A DNA stretch of 64,000 nucleotides from JAGVSR01 sp031413815 (lineage in GTDB: Bacteria > Pseudomonadota > Alphaproteobacteria > Rhizobiales > Hyphomicrobiaceae): assembly GCA_031413815.1 (NCBI GenBank), contig JANOFU010000018.1:1-64000 (forward strand), written 5' to 3'. This document shows positions 42,529-51,669 of the stretch, one piece after another (positions within the stretch are counted from its first letter, which is position 1; each line of letters starts with the position of its first letter). The notes under the pieces are model-generated. The model ran no database searches. It was given only the letters and a program-made list of their open reading frames with translations, and was not told the DNA's origin. A program made the position numbers and the translations under genes.

Positions 42529-43395
42529 ATGAACTACCTTCAGTCGATCCTGTGCCTGGACAGTACGGCCCTAGAGGCGTTGGAACGGCAGGTTCGCCCG
42601 CCGGTGGGGCGCGACTCGGATGGGCTGGCGAAGTTGTCGGCCCACGTCGAAATTGCGGCCACGTTTTCTGCCGTGACCGCGAGCATCGCCAATGCATTGG
42701 CTGACCCCCGCGCGCCGAAGGTCAATGTCCAGGCGCTGTCGACTTATGCGCCGTCAGATCTGCCGGCGGCGTTTGACACGGCCGAGCAGATGGCTTGGGA
42801 CGGGGAGGATCAGGACCTCGCCGCAAACCTGTTTGAATTTCAGGCAAGGCTGGGCCTGGCCAAACGCATGGCCCACGCGTTTGTCAACGAACGGGCGGAC
42901 AAGAGTCCCAACCCGTCGGTCGCTCCTGATGCGTTAGCCGACGCGTGGTGCAACACGTGCGCCTCCGCGTTGCGGTTGGTTCATGTCATCAGCGACGTCC
43001 GCAAACTTGCGCCAGAAGCAGCGGAAACTCAGCGTTTTATTGCCCTTTGTCAGCTTCTCGAAGAGGCTAAGGGTCCGGCCTATCCATGCGTCGAGACGGA
43101 TGGCTATGTCGTTGTGCCGGGCTGGGCGGAGCGGCGCCGCCAAGCGCGATATGAGATCAATATTCCCGCACTTATTGAGTTCGGCCCCGTGAGCTACGAG
43201 ATTTCGATTGTCGATGTTTCACGTGGTGGCCTGGGGATTGACGGCATTCAGGTGCTGCTTGCCGGGGATACAGTCACCGTGAATTTGCCCGATGGCCGGT
43301 CATTGCCAGCCAGAGTGGCCTGGGTATCTGGCGCACGTGCGGGGCTGGAACTCGCAGATCCACTGGCCCCGGACGATCCGCTTTTGCGTCATTGA
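42529..43395 (+). CDS. PilZ-domain protein
   Basis: A 288-residue protein with an all-helical N-terminal region (about 1-190) of unknown function and a C-terminal PilZ domain (about 195-288). The PilZ motif RRRQARYEI followed by DVSRGGLGIDG matches the c-di-GMP-binding RxxxR...DxSxxG pattern, so it is probably a c-di-GMP effector. The ATG at 42529 begins MNYLQSILCLD. It is divergent from ffh and followed by an EF-hand lipoprotein 158 bp downstream. Confidence 0.82.
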   Translation: MNYLQSILCLDSTALEALERQVRPPVGRDSDGLAKLSAHVEIAATFSAVTASIANALADPRAPKVNVQALSTYAPSDLPAAFDTAEQMAWDGEDQDLAANLFEFQARLGLAKRMAHAFVNERADKSPNPSVAPDALADAWCNTCASALRLVHVISDVRKLAPEAAETQRFIALCQLLEEAKGPAYPCVETDGYVVVPGWAERRRQARYEINIPALIEFGPVSYEISIVDVSRGGLGIDGIQVLLAGDTVTVNLPDGRSLPARVAWVSGARAGLELADPLAPDDPLLRH

Positions 43396-43553
43396 GCATA
43401 GCGGCTGCGTCACCGGGGCGGGGCAATGTCCCCCGATTTGCCGGATTCATCGGTTATCAAGCCAACTTGTGCGGTTTTCCTGCAATTGCGGGCGTGGTCC
43501 TTAGCGGGCTAGTTTGCCTGCACGGGGAGCGCTTGACCGCTTGGGAGACAGAT

Positions 43554-44075
43554 ATGACAGGCAATCGCCAGCAGCCGCATGGAGCTAATTTCGCTGCGAT
43601 AGCACTGATCGCAGTGGTGTCTGTCGGCTGCAGTTCGATGCCGTCGTTCACACCAAAGTCGCCATTCGGATCATCCTCCACGGTCGATCAAACGTTCGTC
43701 GGAGCCGCCCAGACATGGGATTTTGACAAGAACGGCGCCGTGACCTGCGATGAGTGGAAAAACTACGCCACGATGTCGTTAAGAGAGTCCGATAGCGACG
43801 GCAACGGGTCGCTCGATGCGGCCGAGTTCGGCAAAATGGCACAAACCGATCGCCTGTTCGAAGTAGCCGATCTGCCGTACTACGATGGGAGTGGCGATGG
43901 CCGCGTCACGGTCGAAGAAATGACCGGTAAGCAAAACGTTGCCTTCAAGATGCTCGACAAGAACGGCGATTGCCAGATCGACCGCAACGAAACCGTCCAG
44001 GTGCTTCAGCGCGATAAACCTAAGGCTGCGGACGTGCCTCAGGAAACGACACGCCGGAGTGGTGGTGGCTATTGA
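43554..44075 (+). CDS. EF-hand calcium-binding lipoprotein
   Basis: A 173-residue exported protein. A signal with lipobox AVVSVGC ends at a cysteine followed by SS. Four EF-hand loops are visible: DFDKNGAVTCDEW, DSDGNGSLDAAEF, DGSGDGRVTVEEM and DKNGDCQIDRNET, each with acidic residues at positions 1, 3, 5 and 12. It should bind several calcium ions in the periplasm or at a membrane. The ATG at 43554 is preferred over 43392, which would start inside the previous gene. Confidence 0.8.
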   Translation: MTGNRQQPHGANFAAIALIAVVSVGCSSMPSFTPKSPFGSSSTVDQTFVGAAQTWDFDKNGAVTCDEWKNYATMSLRESDSDGNGSLDAAEFGKMAQTDRLFEVADLPYYDGSGDGRVTVEEMTGKQNVAFKMLDKNGDCQIDRNETVQVLQRDKPKAADVPQETTRRSGGGY

Positions 44076-44084
44076 TTGCTCGTC

Positions 44085-45233
44085 TTATGATGTTGGCACC
44101 AGTCGCAGGATTTTTCCGTTGCTGCCGTCATCAGTCAGAACCCACAATGCGCCATCGGGACCTTGCCGCACATCGCGAACACGTTCGGCCTGATCTTCTA
44201 ATAATCGCTCATGGGCAATGACCTCGCCGTCTTTCAGAACGAGACGAGCAAGATGCGCGCCGCGCAATCCACCCACGAAAAGATTGCCGTTCCAGTTAGC
44301 GAACAAGCCGCCCGTATAAAATGCTAGTCCCGACGTCGCAATCGATGGATCCCAATAGTATAAGGGTTGCTCCATGCCGGGTTTGCTGGTGCCTTCGCCG
44401 ATTTTCACGCCCGAATAGTCCCGCCCGTAGCTGATAACGGGCCAGCCGTAGTTCTTGCCGGCTTCAGGCCGGTTGAGTTCATCGCCGCCGCGGGCTCCGT
44501 GTTCCACCGTCCAAAGTTGTCCTGTTGCGGGGTCGATCGCAGCGCCTTGAATGTTGCGGTGGCCGATCGACCAAACTTTTGGATCCCAGCCGTCCTTCTG
44601 CGGGTTACCGGGCGCGGGCGAGCCGTCAGGCAGAATGTGGATCACCTTGCCGATATGGTTTGCTGCATTCTGCGATTCAGACTTGGCGAAGTTCCGCTCG
44701 CCGGTTGTGATGAACAGCGACCCGTCTGGGGCGAAGACGATACGGGATCCGAAGTGAAAGGTGCTGGCAACAGCGGGCTGCTGCTGGAAGATCACGCTCA
44801 GGTCGTCGAGACGCCCGCTATCCTTATCGAGAACGAGTTTGGCGCGGGCAACGCTTGTCCCGTTCTTGAACCCGTCACGCGGTTCTGAGTACGACAGATA
44901 AATAAGAGCACTCGAAGCGAAGTCAGGGGCCAGCGCGACGTCTAGAAGGCCGCCCTGGCCGGCAGTCATCACTTTCGGAACGCCGGTGACCGGTGGGCCG
45001 GCCGCACCGTCTTTGGTGACGATCCTCAATTGGCCGGACCGCTCTGTCACGAGAAGCCGTCCGTCCGGCAGGAATTGCAGACCCCAGGGATAACGGAGCC
45101 CGGCCGCGACTGTTTCTACTTTGATCTTGCTGGGGTCGGCCGGTGGAGGCGCGTTGGTCTGCGCGGCCAAAGCAAGACCACCCGAACCAACCCAAACGGC
45201 CAAAGCACCAATACCATTGAAGCAAAATCGCAT
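44085..45233 (-). CDS. PQQ-dependent sugar dehydrogenase family protein
   Basis: Exported beta-propeller dehydrogenase of the soluble aldose (YliI/glucose) type, about 382 residues. The signal peptide is FNGIGALAVWVGSGGLALA. The family peptides YPWGLQFLPDGRLLVTERSG, LDVALAPDF, SLFITTGERN, GHRNIQGAAIDPATGQLWTVEHGARGGDE (in segments) and NYGWPVISYG are present. It oxidises aldoses using PQQ, with quinone as acceptor; the natural substrate is unclear. The ATG at 45233 precedes a clear signal peptide; the earlier in-frame start (45353) lacks one. Divergent from dapF. Confidence 0.9.
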   Translation of the reverse strand: MRFCFNGIGALAVWVGSGGLALAAQTNAPPPADPSKIKVETVAAGLRYPWGLQFLPDGRLLVTERSGQLRIVTKDGAAGPPVTGVPKVMTAGQGGLLDVALAPDFASSALIYLSYSEPRDGFKNGTSVARAKLVLDKDSGRLDDLSVIFQQQPAVASTFHFGSRIVFAPDGSLFITTGERNFAKSESQNAANHIGKVIHILPDGSPAPGNPQKDGWDPKVWSIGHRNIQGAAIDPATGQLWTVEHGARGGDELNRPEAGKNYGWPVISYGRDYSGVKIGEGTSKPGMEQPLYYWDPSIATSGLAFYTGGLFANWNGNLFVGGLRGAHLARLVLKDGEVIAHERLLEDQAERVRDVRQGPDGALWVLTDDGSNGKILRLVPTS

Positions 45234-45363
45234 TGGGTCCTCTTCGTTCCGAATGCCACACGCCGTGCTCTGGAAGTATGGCGGCCTTAGCCGCCTATCA
45301 AGAGCCCTCGATGCGTCACTGCCTCGTTTGTCTTTTTCCTTCGGCGCAGCCATATAGCAGTCG

Positions 45364-46230
45364 ATGACGTTGCCTGCGACCCTGCAGTATCAAAAAATGA
45401 ACGGCCTCGGCAACGAGATCGTTGTTGTGGATCTGCGCGGACAGAAAGCAGTTTTATCTGCGAGTGATGCCCGGACGATGGCCGGACACTCGCGTTCCCA
45501 ATTCGATCAGCTGATGGCGCTGCAAGATCCCAAGACGCGCGGGACCGATGCCTTCGTGCAGATTTTCAACACCGACGGGTCTGAAAGCTCAGCGTGCGGA
45601 AACGGTACGCGCTGCATTGGCTGGACGGAGCATGTGCGCACGGGGCGAACCAGTTTTCAGTTTGAGACCAAGGCGGGTGTGCTGAACGTCACCGTGTGCG
45701 ACATAGGCAACATCACGGTTGATATGGGAGAGCCGCGCTTCAACTGGAACGACATCCCGCTCGCTGAGCCCTTCCACGATACGCGGGGCATTGAGTTACA
45801 AGTGGGCCCGATCGATGCGCCGGTCCTTCATTCACCGTCTGTTGTCAATGTCGGCAATCCACACGCAATCTTTTGGGTTGACGACGTCGGGGCTTACGAT
45901 CTGGCGCGGTTTGGGCCGATGCTGGAAAATCATCCGATCTTCCCTGAACGCGCCAACATTTCGCTGGCTCATGTTCAATCGCGAACGGCGATCCAGCTGC
46001 GGACATGGGAACGAGGCGTGGGGTTGACCAAGGCCTGCGGCACGGCGGCATGCGCCGCAGCGGTCTCGGCTATGCGCAAAAAAATGACGGACCGGACCGT
46101 GACAGTGATTGTGCCCGGCGGGCCTCTGACGATCGAGTGGACCGAGGGTAACCGAATACTCATGACAGGACCCGTCGAGTTCAACTACGAGGAGAGCTGG
46201 CCACCGTCAGAAGCAGTTACTTGCCCGTGA
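45364..46230 (+). CDS. dapF: Diaminopimelate epimerase DapF
   Basis: Converts L,L-DAP to meso-DAP for lysine and peptidoglycan. It has 288 residues. The start is YQKMNGLGNEIVVVD. The catalytic pair is Cys78 (SSACGNGTRC) and Cys225 (TKACGTAACAA). The gene precedes an mtaB remnant and ftsY, the usual dapF-mtaB-ftsY order in Hyphomicrobiales. Confidence 0.97.
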   Translation: MTLPATLQYQKMNGLGNEIVVVDLRGQKAVLSASDARTMAGHSRSQFDQLMALQDPKTRGTDAFVQIFNTDGSESSACGNGTRCIGWTEHVRTGRTSFQFETKAGVLNVTVCDIGNITVDMGEPRFNWNDIPLAEPFHDTRGIELQVGPIDAPVLHSPSVVNVGNPHAIFWVDDVGAYDLARFGPMLENHPIFPERANISLAHVQSRTAIQLRTWERGVGLTKACGTAACAAAVSAMRKKMTDRTVTVIVPGGPLTIEWTEGNRILMTGPVEFNYEESWPPSEAVTCP

Positions 46231-46292
46231 TCGCCTGGTGGGTATCGCCCTCTTCCAAACAAATATCCAGTATGTGAAACGATAAACCCACA

Positions 46293-46538
46293 ATGTCCGA
46301 GCCTACGTTTGTCTCTATAGGTTGCCGGCTGAACGCCTCTGAGGCGGACGTCATGAAGGCGCATGCCGCGGCAGCCGGGCTCGGCGATCGCACTGTTGTC
46401 AACACGTGCATGGTGACTGCGGAATCCGTTCGCCAGTCCGCCCAGACTATTCACGGACTTTGCCGCGATCGGCCGGGTGCGCGGCGGATCGTAACGGGGC
46501 ATGAATGCCGCCGGTTGCAGGGTGAGGCTATCGCGTGA
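46293..46538 (+). pseudogene. mtaB: MtaB tRNA methylthiotransferase, apparent internal-deletion remnant
   Basis: Intact MtaB (about 420 residues) adds a methylthio group to t6A37. Only 81 residues remain. They match the N-terminal UPF0004 domain: SIGCRLNASEADVM, VVNTCMVTAESVRQ and ARRIVTGHEC. The first two UPF0004 cysteines are kept; the third (normally VTGC) is altered, and the radical-SAM CxxxCxxC and TRAM regions are missing. The tail VTGHECRRLQGEAIA resembles an MtaB C terminus, suggesting an in-frame loss of about 1 kb between short VTG-type repeats. The frame ends on the ftsY start (GTGA), so it may still couple ftsY translation. Confidence 0.75.
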
Positions 46539-47626
46539 CAGGGGACAAGACACAGAAGCCGGGCCTCTTCGGGATCTTGTTTGGTGGGAAATCGGCCCCT
46601 CAACCGCCCGCTCCCGCGTCCGAGGCGGAACCTGTTGCCGGCGCTGAACTTAAGCCGCCGGTTGTCGCCGGGGACGAGCCGGCGGAAAGCATCGACCAAA
46701 CCGCTGAACGGCCCAAGACCTGGTTCCAGCGACTGAAGGCCGGGCTGACACGAACGTCCACCAAGCTGTCGGATGGCATCACCGTATTATTCACAAAACG
46801 GAAACTGGACGGTGCCACACTCGAAGACCTTGAGGATCTTCTGATTCAGGCCGATTTGGGAATTGAAACAGCCAGTCGCATCACTGAGCGGATCGCGAAG
46901 GGCCGGTTTGAAAAAGGGATCTCAGCCGATGAGGTGCGCGAAATCCTGGCCTCTGAAGTTGAAATCGTTTTAGGGACTGTCGCCCGGCCACTCAGTGTCT
47001 CAAGTCTCAACCGTCCGCATGTCATTTTGGTTGTCGGTGTCAATGGCTCAGGCAAAACAACAACGATCGGCAAATTGGCGGCGCAGCAGATTGCGCAAGG
47101 CAAACGCGTGATGATGGCCGCTGGCGACACGTTCCGCGCAGCTGCCATTGATCAGCTGAAGGTATGGGGTGAGCGCACGGGTGCGCCTGTGGTTGCAACT
47201 GCGGTCGGATCTGATGCGTCGGGCCTCGCGTTCGAGGCCCTCAAGCAAGCCCAAGGTGGTGGTTTCGATGTCTTACTCATGGACACCGCCGGCCGGTTAC
47301 AGAACAAGCAGGCGCTGATGGAAGAACTTGAGAAAGTGGTTCGTGTCATCAAAAAGTTGGATCCAACAGCCCCTCATGACGTTCTTCTGGTGTTAGACGC
47401 GACGACCGGGCAGAATGCCCTGGCGCAGGTCGACGTGTTCGGCAAACGCGCGGGAGTGACGGGTCTCATCATGACGAAGCTGGACGGAACGGCTCGCGGC
47501 GGCATTCTAGTTGCCATCGCGGCCAAATACGGCATACCGGTTCATGCAATCGGCGTCGGCGAGGGGATCGAAGATTTGCAACCCTTCGAAGCACGCGAAT
47601 TTGCCCGGGCCATTGCGCTGGGTTGA
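46535..47626 (+). CDS. ftsY: SRP receptor GTPase FtsY
   Basis: Membrane-associated receptor for the Ffh particle. It has 363 residues with a short acidic A domain (about 1-60), an N domain and a G domain. The G motifs are VNGSGKTTTIGKLA (P-loop), MAAGDTFRAAA, LMDTAGRLQNKQALM, TKLDGTARGG and the C-terminal GVGEGIEDLQPFEAREFARAI. It starts with GTG at 46535, with GGTGAGG about 9 nt ahead, overlapping the mtaB remnant stop. A YciB-type gene follows 70 bp downstream. Confidence 0.96.
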   Translation: MTGDKTQKPGLFGILFGGKSAPQPPAPASEAEPVAGAELKPPVVAGDEPAESIDQTAERPKTWFQRLKAGLTRTSTKLSDGITVLFTKRKLDGATLEDLEDLLIQADLGIETASRITERIAKGRFEKGISADEVREILASEVEIVLGTVARPLSVSSLNRPHVILVVGVNGSGKTTTIGKLAAQQIAQGKRVMMAAGDTFRAAAIDQLKVWGERTGAPVVATAVGSDASGLAFEALKQAQGGGFDVLLMDTAGRLQNKQALMEELEKVVRVIKKLDPTAPHDVLLVLDATTGQNALAQVDVFGKRAGVTGLIMTKLDGTARGGILVAIAAKYGIPVHAIGVGEGIEDLQPFEAREFARAIALG

Positions 47627-47696
47627 CACGATAAATTGCGCGCGCCGGCGGATCATCAGCCGCAGTCAAGCCACAAACAAGGGTCACTCCCATACC

Positions 47697-48419
47697 ATGA
47701 CTGCGCGCAGTAAATTCTTTCCGTTCAACGCTGAGCAAACCGTCAATATTTTGAGCGAGTTCGGACCGCTCGTGACGATGTTTGTTGTCAATGCTGCGTT
47801 CGGCATCACCGCGGGAACGTGGGCTTTAATCATCAGCACGATCGTGGCAATCGCCGTCATGTTCTACATGTTCGGGCGCCCACCGGTTTTTCCGCTCATT
47901 GCTTCGACGGTGACCGTCATCTTCGGCGCACTCACGATCCTCACAGGCGACCCAATGTGGGTGCAAATCAAAGTGACGATCTTCAACGCGATGTTCGCCG
48001 GCTTCCTGTTTTTGGGTCTGTGGCTCGACCGGAATTTCTTCAAGTACGTATTCGGGAAGACCTTCCACTACACGAAGCAAGGCTGGGATACGTTCACGCG
48101 CAGCTTTGCCTGGTTTTTTGTTTTGACGGCTGTGCTCAATGAGATTGTGCGGTTGTCGTTCGAGGACACGGCCATCTATAATGTCTTCGGCTATGAAATG
48201 GATGGGATCAATATCTGGATCGCATTCAAGCTGGTCATTATCATGCCGCTCAGTGGGCTGTATGCCTGGATACTGACGACGATGATGGCTAAGCACCGGT
48301 TGCCTGATGACCCCAGGCCGGCGAATGTCCCCGGCCATCCAGCCAGTAACCATGACGGTAGGATGAAGGCCTATCCGGAGCACGCCAATCAACCGGCCTC
48401 TGGTCCGCCAGCCTCGTAA
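47697..48419 (+). CDS. YciB/IspZ-family membrane protein, divergent paralogue
   Basis: Intracellular septation-protein family (YciB) member of 240 residues, with five or six membrane helices. It shows the family peptides FNAEQTVNILSEFGPLVTMFVVN, FYMFGRPPVFPLIAS, FGALTILTGDPMWVQIKVTIFNAMFAGFLF and ETVRLSFEDTAIYN-like NEIVRLSFEDTAIY in segments. The C-terminal hydrophilic tail of about 45 residues is unusual. It is more divergent than the copy at 48553. A role in cell-envelope function is inferred from E. coli YciB. Confidence 0.85.
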   Translation: MTARSKFFPFNAEQTVNILSEFGPLVTMFVVNAAFGITAGTWALIISTIVAIAVMFYMFGRPPVFPLIASTVTVIFGALTILTGDPMWVQIKVTIFNAMFAGFLFLGLWLDRNFFKYVFGKTFHYTKQGWDTFTRSFAWFFVLTAVLNEIVRLSFEDTAIYNVFGYEMDGINIWIAFKLVIIMPLSGLYAWILTTMMAKHRLPDDPRPANVPGHPASNHDGRMKAYPEHANQPASGPPAS

Positions 48420-48552
48420 CACGATCTGGTATTCACACGGTACGATACCGGCAAATCCGCTGCGCGCTCAGGCTTGAGTTCGGCTATGATTGTCCAGCAC
48501 TGCCTAGCAAAAGCGTTACCTCCCTCTTTCCCTTCGTTCGTGAGCCTTCACA

Positions 48553-49149
48553 ATGGTTGAACCGAAAGTTGATCAAGACAGCGAACCGGAGGTTTCGAAA
48601 GAGCAGTTTATCAAGCTGCTCGTCGAGTTGGGTCCGCTGGTTGTGTTTTTCATCACCAATGCGAGGGCCAATATTTTCTGGGGCACAGGCGCGTTTGTCG
48701 TTGCGACGCTCGTGTCGCTCGTGGTGTCGCGCTATTTGTTTGGCAAGCTGTCGGTTATGCCACTGGTTTCAGGCGTGTTCGTCGTGGTGTTTGGCGGACT
48801 GACGCTGTGGTTGCAGAACGACCTGTTTATTAAGCTGAAGCCGACGATCGTGAACTCGCTCTTTGCCGCTATCCTCATGGGCGGACTGGCATTTGGCCAA
48901 TCTCTTCTCAAGTATCCGTTCGGCGATGTTTTTAAGCTGACAGAAGAAGGTTGGCGCCAGTTGACGTGGCGTTGGGCGATCTTCTTCGTGGTTTTGGCGG
49001 TCCTTAATGAGATTGTTTGGCGCAATTTCTCAACCGATGCTTGGGTGAGCTTCAAGGTGTTCGGCATTTTCCCGCTAACAATGGCCTTTGGTCTTGCACA
49101 AATTGGATTGCTGAAAAAGTACGAGCTGCAGAGCAAACAATTGACGTGA
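48553..49149 (+). CDS. yciB: YciB (IspZ) septation-related membrane protein
   Basis: The canonical YciB of 198 residues. Conserved segments are LLVELGPLVVFFITNARANIFWG, GGLTLWLQNDLFIKLKPTIVNSLFAAIL and FVVLAVLNEIVWRNFSTDAWVSFKVFG, in parts, with the family HhTD/WVNFK-type end. Probably involved in envelope synthesis with YciA/C-type partners. It is 133 bp after its paralogue, in the usual position downstream of ftsY. Confidence 0.93.
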   Translation: MVEPKVDQDSEPEVSKEQFIKLLVELGPLVVFFITNARANIFWGTGAFVVATLVSLVVSRYLFGKLSVMPLVSGVFVVVFGGLTLWLQNDLFIKLKPTIVNSLFAAILMGGLAFGQSLLKYPFGDVFKLTEEGWRQLTWRWAIFFVVLAVLNEIVWRNFSTDAWVSFKVFGIFPLTMAFGLAQIGLLKKYELQSKQLT

Positions 49150-49405
49150 CCAATAACGTGGAATGTCCGTCGCAATTTAATCCTTTGACAGATCTTCAGC
49201 TTAAGATCCAATTGTGTGCCAATACTTTGCAGACATTTACATATGTTTAGTACTGAGAAAATTTTTGGTGGACGGCGATCAGAATCTCGTATTTTCTCCA
49301 AATCGGCGTGTATGTTTATCAAATGCGGCACAGACAACTTTACGGTGTACATGCGCCAGATCAGTGCACCGGGAACTTTCCGGTTTCCAGAACGTAGAAC
49401 AGGCA
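49150..49405. other. AT-rich gap upstream of the MarR gene
   Basis: This 256-bp region is richer in A/T than its surroundings and should contain the MarR promoter. I see several short AT-rich tracts but no clear operator palindrome, gene or RNA. Confidence 0.35.
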
Positions 49406-49897
49406 ATGGCCAAAGATAACACCCCGCGAGATTCCTCGTCGTCGAGGCTGGACCGGTCGCCGATCCACCAATTGCATCGCGCTGGCCAGTGTGCCGCCGA
49501 TGTGTTTCAGGCAGAGATGGGCGGCGGAGATTTGACGCCGCGCCAGTACGCCGTTCTGAATACCGTGTCGCAGAACGAGGGTCTGAGCCAAACGCACCTC
49601 GTCGAAAAAACCGGCATCGATCGCTCAACATTGGCCGATATTGTCCGCCGGATGCTGAAAAAGGGTCTTCTGCATCGCCGGCGGACCAAGGAAGATGCCC
49701 GCGCGTATGCCGTGAAATTGACAGATGAGGGCTGGCGGACACTGCGCAGCGCCGATCCTGTCGCCAAGCGCGTTGACGACAGAATTCTGGCGGCTTTGCC
49801 GGTCGCGCAGCGAGACCGCTTCCTCAACGATCTCTCAGCGATCGTGACGGCACTTGGTAAAATGAACGAGTCGTCGGAGAAATTCAGCAAGGGCTAA
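49406..49897 (+). CDS. MarR-family transcriptional regulator
   Basis: A 163-residue winged-helix regulator. The DNA-binding core is LTPRQYAVLNTVSQNEGLSQTHLVEKTGIDRSTLADIVRRMLKKGLLHRRR in segments, then the wing EDARAYAVKLTDEG. The ligand and targets are unknown; it converges with asd. The ATG at 49406 is preferred because the preceding frame is unlike protein. Confidence 0.88.
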   Translation: MAKDNTPRDSSSSRLDRSPIHQLHRAGQCAADVFQAEMGGGDLTPRQYAVLNTVSQNEGLSQTHLVEKTGIDRSTLADIVRRMLKKGLLHRRRTKEDARAYAVKLTDEGWRTLRSADPVAKRVDDRILAALPVAQRDRFLNDLSAIVTALGKMNESSEKFSKG

Positions 49898-49929
49898 CGG
49901 TCGCTTTGTCAGGTCTCGAATCAACCGTA

Positions 49930-49959
49930 CGGGCGCAGGTCAATTATGACCAGCGTCCG
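49930..49959. terminator. Possible terminator between marR-type gene and asd
   Basis: An imperfect 12-bp stem, GGTCA-ATTA-TGACC extended by CGC/GCG and G/C pairs, lies in the convergent gap. The T-run is poor on either side, so this is tentative. Confidence 0.4.
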
Positions 49960-49967
49960 TTGCCATT

Positions 49968-50996
49968 TTAGGCGGCCGATTTCAACAACTTCTGCTCAAT
50001 CATGGTCTCTGCGATCTGCACCGCGTTGAGGGCCGCGCCCTTCAAGAGATTGTCGGCAACGATCCACATCGCCAATCCATTCTCAACCGTGGCGTCCTCG
50101 CGAATGCGCGACACGAACGTCGAGAACTCGCCCGCTGCCTCGATGGGCGTCACGTAGCCGCCCGCTTCGCGCTTATCCACAACTTCGATTCCGGGTGCAT
50201 TGCGCAGGATTTCGCGCGCTTCCTCTGCCGAAATCGGCCTCTCAAATTCGATGTTGACCGACTCCGAGTGGCCGACGAACACGGGCACCCGGACGCAGGT
50301 TGCCGTGAGCCTGATTTTGGGATCGAGGATCTTCTTGGTCTCGACCATCATCTTCCACTCCTCTTTCGTGAATCCGTCTTCCATGAAGACGTCGATGTGG
50401 GGAATGCAGTTGAAGGCAATCTGCTTGGGAAACTTCTTGGGGTCGACGCCGGTGCCGGGGACGTACTTCGCTTTGGTCTGCTGCCAAAGCTCGTCCATCG
50501 CGTCCTTGCCGGCACCAGACACGGACTGATAGGTCGAGACAACGACGCGCTTGATGGTTGCTACATCATGCAGTGGTTTCAGAGCGACGACCAATTGCGC
50601 GGTCGAGCAGTTCGGGTTGGCGATGATGTTCTTTTTGGTGTAGCCGCGAATAGCATCTGGGTTGACCTCCGGCACGATCAGCGGAACGTCCTGGTCATAC
50701 CGCCAGCAGGACGAATTATCGATCACGACACAGCCTTTGGCGCCAATGCGTGGGCTCCACTCCTTCGACACGGCAGAGCCAGCAGACATCAAGCAGATGT
50801 CGGCTTTCGAAAAGTCGAACTGCTCCAGGTCCTGGCACTTGAGCGTCTTTTCGCCATAGGAAACGGGCGTGCCGATGGACCTGCGCGACGCGAGGGCAAT
50901 GACCTCACTTGCAGGAAAATTGCGCTCGACGAGCACGTTCATCATTTCACGGCCGACATTGCCGGTAGCACCGACGACGGCAATTCGAAAACCCAT
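49968..50996 (-). CDS. asd: Aspartate-semialdehyde dehydrogenase Asd
   Basis: Reduces aspartyl phosphate to the semialdehyde for lysine, threonine and methionine. It has 342 residues. The NADP fold starts RIAVVGATGNVGREMMNVL; the catalytic Cys is residue 130 in NPNCSTAQLVVAL. The dapF gene of the same pathway is 4 kb away. The ATG at 50996 is the conserved start; an earlier in-frame start at 51092 is not. Confidence 0.97.
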   Translation of the reverse strand: MGFRIAVVGATGNVGREMMNVLVERNFPASEVIALASRRSIGTPVSYGEKTLKCQDLEQFDFSKADICLMSAGSAVSKEWSPRIGAKGCVVIDNSSCWRYDQDVPLIVPEVNPDAIRGYTKKNIIANPNCSTAQLVVALKPLHDVATIKRVVVSTYQSVSGAGKDAMDELWQQTKAKYVPGTGVDPKKFPKQIAFNCIPHIDVFMEDGFTKEEWKMMVETKKILDPKIRLTATCVRVPVFVGHSESVNIEFERPISAEEAREILRNAPGIEVVDKREAGGYVTPIEAAGEFSTFVSRIREDATVENGLAMWIVADNLLKGAALNAVQIAETMIEQKLLKSAA

Positions 50997-51225
50997 GTGT
51001 CTCAATCCCTGATCAGTGGGGCGGGGCCGCGGCAAGCCGCCCCAGAACGCCTCGCTGCGCATCGGCATCCCATACGCGGGGCCGGGCAGCACTTCAAGAC
51101 TCTTGCAATGAACGTACTACGGCGCTTGTGACCGGGGATAAGGTCTGTTTTCAGCAGCGCCGGTGGGACAACTCAGGCTCGACACAATCGCGCTCTTGAA
51201 TACTGGGAGCGAGGTGCGGGGCTCA

Positions 51226-51666
51226 ATGATGCGCGGGATTGTAATTGCGTTCGCCGTTTCGGCGGTTGGTTTCGGTCAGTCCGTGTCCATGGCGCTTGAG
51301 GGCGGCTGGATGCCAGACGCCGATTTAACCGCGACGTTTTCCGGCAAGAGCGTTTCGGGCCACTACGCCAGCGGCCGGACGTTTGAAGAAACCTATGCTG
51401 CGGATGGCCAAGTGAGCTACGCAGAAGACGGTTACTCCAGCGGCGGCAAATGGTCGGTTCAGGCTGGCTCCTTCTGTACGATCTACGACAACGACCCTGC
51501 TGGCGGCTGTTACCGCGTTCGCCGCGAAGGCGCCAATTGCTATGAGTTCTACTTTATCGCGCGGACTGAAGTCCAAGCGAAGTATGACCCCAGAAAACCG
51601 GATTGGACCGCGCGCGCTTGGTTCAAGGGTCAAGTGCCGACGTGCAAGGACGGTGCGAGCGTTTGA
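51226..51666 (+). CDS. Small exported protein of unknown function
   Basis: A 146-residue secreted protein. The signal peptide is MRGIVIAFAVSAVGFGQSVSMA. The mature part contains a repeat-like glycine/tyrosine-rich beta region (SGKSVSGHYASG, AEDGYSSGGKWSVQAGS) and three cysteines. It resembles short periplasmic beta-sandwich proteins but no family is assigned. The start is one of two tandem ATGs at 51226 and 51229. Confidence 0.6.
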   Translation: MMRGIVIAFAVSAVGFGQSVSMALEGGWMPDADLTATFSGKSVSGHYASGRTFEETYAADGQVSYAEDGYSSGGKWSVQAGSFCTIYDNDPAGGCYRVRREGANCYEFYFIARTEVQAKYDPRKPDWTARAWFKGQVPTCKDGASV

Positions 51667-51669
51667 ACG

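Noticed and set aside
43211..43227. TGTTTCACGTGGTGGC, a possible parS inside the PilZ gene
   Set aside because: Only the left half matches the parS consensus; the right half is GTGGTGG instead of GTGAAACA.
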